A DNA stretch of 64,000 bases. Origin: Planctomycetaceae bacterium. Lineage in GTDB: Bacteria > Planctomycetota > Planctomycetia > Pirellulales > Lacipirellulaceae. This document shows, in pieces, positions 62,683-64,000 of the stretch (the first letter of the stretch is position 1; the number at the start of each line of letters is the position of its first letter). The DNA lies in contig PABB01000054.1 of NCBI GenBank assembly GCA_002702655.1, positions 62,001 to 126,000 of the forward strand. Reading direction: 5' to 3'. Below the pieces are notes generated by a model. The model saw nothing but the letters and a program-made list of their open reading frames with translations, searched no databases and was not told the origin of the DNA. The translations under genes and the position numbers were made by a program.

Positions 62683-63312
62683 TCAGCCGCGATCGTCCGG
62701 AAAGATCCCGGCGCCAAAACCTTCGTTGGGCAGGCTCTCTTCTTGAGAAATCGGCGCAGGGCCGGCGGTCGCTTCGCGTCGTCCTGCACTGCCGTCGCGC
62801 GCACCGTGCGGCGCCCGTTGGCGATGCCCCTGATCGACTCGCGTTTCGCCGTGTCGCCTGTCAGCGCCGCGTTGCGCTGGTTTGCGATCGTGATAGTCGC
62901 CGTCGAAATCGTCGTACCGCGACACGTAACCCGGTTCCTTGGACCGCTCCAGTTCCGATTCGTACTCCCGCACGACATGCTCTTGAATCATCTCGCGACA
63001 CGCCGAATTGATCGGGTGCGCGATGTCGGCATAAAGCTTGGCCCGGCCGTCGGAATCAGTCGGCACATTGTCCATGGAAAGCTGCCGACCGCACTGATTG
63101 CAGTACGGCGCCCGCAAATGATTCTTCATGTTGCAGTGCGGACAATGTGCCGTGAGCTTGCGGCTGGGCATCGCCACGAACGGCCCGGTGGCGCCGTCGA
63201 TGATCTTCAGATCGCGCACGACGAAACAATTATCGAACGTAATCGAGCAGAACGCCTTGAGGCGTTCACCCGGTTCGTCCATCAGTTTGATGCGTACCTC
63301 GGTAATCTGCAC
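62683..63312 (-). CDS. spoVG: SpoVG-family protein with inserted zinc ribbon
   Basis: 209 residues; classical SpoVG is about 95. The N-terminal part matches ([40 protein letters not shown]), and the conserved [14 protein letters not shown] helix follows, but about 40 residues are inserted between them. The insert carries CPHC (57-60) and CNQC (71-74), a zinc ribbon. The C-terminal 85 residues are charged and probably disordered. SpoVG proteins bind nucleic acids and regulate gene expression and division. GTG start 63312, with AAGGAGAA five bases upstream. It follows ispE by 28 bp, an order also common in Firmicutes. Confidence 0.88.
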   Translation of the reverse strand: MQITEVRIKLMDEPGERLKAFCSITFDNCFVVRDLKIIDGATGPFVAMPSRKLTAHCPHCNMKNHLRAPYCNQCGRQLSMDNVPTDSDGRAKLYADIAHPINSACREMIQEHVVREYESELERSKEPGYVSRYDDFDGDYHDRKPAQRGADRRHGETRVDQGHRQRAPHGARDGSAGRREATAGPAPISQEESLPNEGFGAGIFPDDRG

Positions 63313-63340
63313 GGCGGTTCTCCTTGCCTCGCAGGCGACG

Positions 63341-64000
63341 TCAGCGGCAGGTCGCAGTTGCGAAAACCATCCCTAGATTCTGAGCCCTCAGCCGAGCTGC
63401 CACGCGCTGGGCATGACGCGCCGTTCGGCAGATCGCAAAGTACGCCGACCCGCTGCCAGTCATGCAGTGGGCGACGACGTCGAGTCTCTTGCAAGCGAAA
63501 CGGATGCGGCTAATTTGCTCGCACAGGCCTTCGGCGGCCGTCTGGAGTGCGTTGCGGACCCAACGCCGCAAAGCCATCCAATCGGCCGACTGCACAGCCG
63601 CGAGCGCGGCAACCGTCGGCGCAGCCAACGCCGCGGGTGGAGTCTGATCGTGAGGCCGCAACCCCAACGCCGCAAAAGCTGCGGGAGTGGAAACGCCCTG
63701 GGTCGGTTTCACGATCACCGCCGGCAGAGCGGGGGCGCTTTCCAGTCGGTCAATCTGCTCGCCGCGGCCCCGGCACAGCGCCGTTCCCGGCGACAAGAAG
63801 AACGGCACGTCGCTCCCCAGCGACTCGGCGAGCGGCCGCAGCCGTGAGTCCGGCAGGTGAAGCCCCCAGGCTCGATTGGCCAGCCGCAGCGCTGCCGCCG
63901 CGTCGCTGCTGCCGCCCCCCAACCCGGCCGCCGCGGGGATCCGCTTGTGCAGCATGAATTCGCCATGCGGCTCGACTCCAGCCGCTTCGGCCAAGCCGTG
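63341..64000 (-). CDS. ispE: 4-diphosphocytidyl-2-C-methyl-D-erythritol kinase (partial, N-terminus outside window)
   Basis: GHMP kinase of the MEP isoprenoid pathway; phosphorylates CDP-methylerythritol. The C-terminal 219 residues are present and the frame runs past the right edge, so the start is not visible. The ATP-binding motif [16 protein letters not shown] is intact, with [10 protein letters not shown] after it and [10 protein letters not shown] near the C-terminus. It is upstream of spoVG on the same strand (28 bp). Confidence 0.95.
   Translation of the reverse strand, partial: HGLAEAAGVEPHGEFMLHKRIPAAAGLGGGSSDAAAALRLANRAWGLHLPDSRLRPLAESLGSDVPFFLSPGTALCRGRGEQIDRLESAPALPAVIVKPTQGVSTPAAFAALGLRPHDQTPPAALAAPTVAALAAVQSADWMALRRWVRNALQTAAEGLCEQISRIRFACKRLDVVAHCMTGSGSAYFAICRTARHAQRVAARLRAQNLGMVFATATCR

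Overview
The window is 64 kb of GC-rich bacterial chromosome, most likely from a planctomycete of the Pirellulales type. The evidence is indirect but consistent: a BBP7-type outer-membrane barrel protein, a membrane protein carrying the FSLRTL motif common in planctomycetes, a Cys-type sulfatase, ThuA, GH106, GH127 and CE15 enzymes, a Ser/Thr kinase with zinc ribbons next to a PP2C phosphatase, a SpoVG with an inserted zinc ribbon, and several small proteins that look planctomycete-restricted. I see no rRNA, tRNA or CRISPR. Gene starts are ATG, GTG or TTG, and long antisense ORFs caused by high GC are common.

Layout. 1-2.4 kb: the tail of an unknown gene, a GxxExxY gene flanked by a perfect 31-bp inverted repeat, then lysC with four ACT domains. 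2.5-5.9 kb: pyruvate carboxylase (minus). 6.2-17.4 kb: a carbohydrate-degradation region (GH106 rhamnosidase, CE15 glucuronoyl esterase, GH43, GH127, a beta-phosphoglucomutase-like HAD protein), interrupted by a small TrkH-pore-like/RCK_C membrane protein. 17.4-20.6 kb: a FSLRTL membrane protein, recJ and rpmG. 20.9-31.6 kb: a squalene-cyclase-fold surface protein, sulfatase, Cys-less redoxin, aspS, an OleD/3-beta-HSD-like dehydrogenase, a secreted protein, an NTase-HD protein, ThuA and a YjbQ-family protein. 31.8-38.1 kb: PP2C plus zinc-ribbon kinase, a 2-hydroxyacid dehydrogenase and an 899-residue coiled-coil protein. 38.1-43.2 kb: an ABC transporter pair with three Cys-containing exported or membrane proteins, probably one transcription unit. 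43.2-52.6 kb: a candidate small RNA with a strong terminator, folC, a hypothetical, an S41 peptidase, an MMPL/RND exporter and a BBP7 protein. 52.9-58.4 kb: tal, a SEC-C/TPR protein, ribD and a hypothetical. 58.4-60.9 kb: OxyR, MeaB and YjbQ. 61.4-64 kb: a conserved small protein, csrA, a hypothetical, spoVG and ispE, which runs off the end.

The intergenic spaces hold the most unusual material. At least six REPIN-like elements (two hairpin repeats in opposite orientation) from at least four sequence families lie between genes. In one, the two halves differ by substitutions that are compensated inside each hairpin. A further gene-free hairpin at 13.9 kb shares its arm sequence with the inverted repeats around the GxxExxY gene. 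This suggests a mobile nuclease-like gene with small non-autonomous derivatives.

Most of the genome content is housekeeping (amino acid, riboflavin, folate and isoprenoid synthesis, translation, repair) mixed with heterotrophic polysaccharide use and envelope functions.
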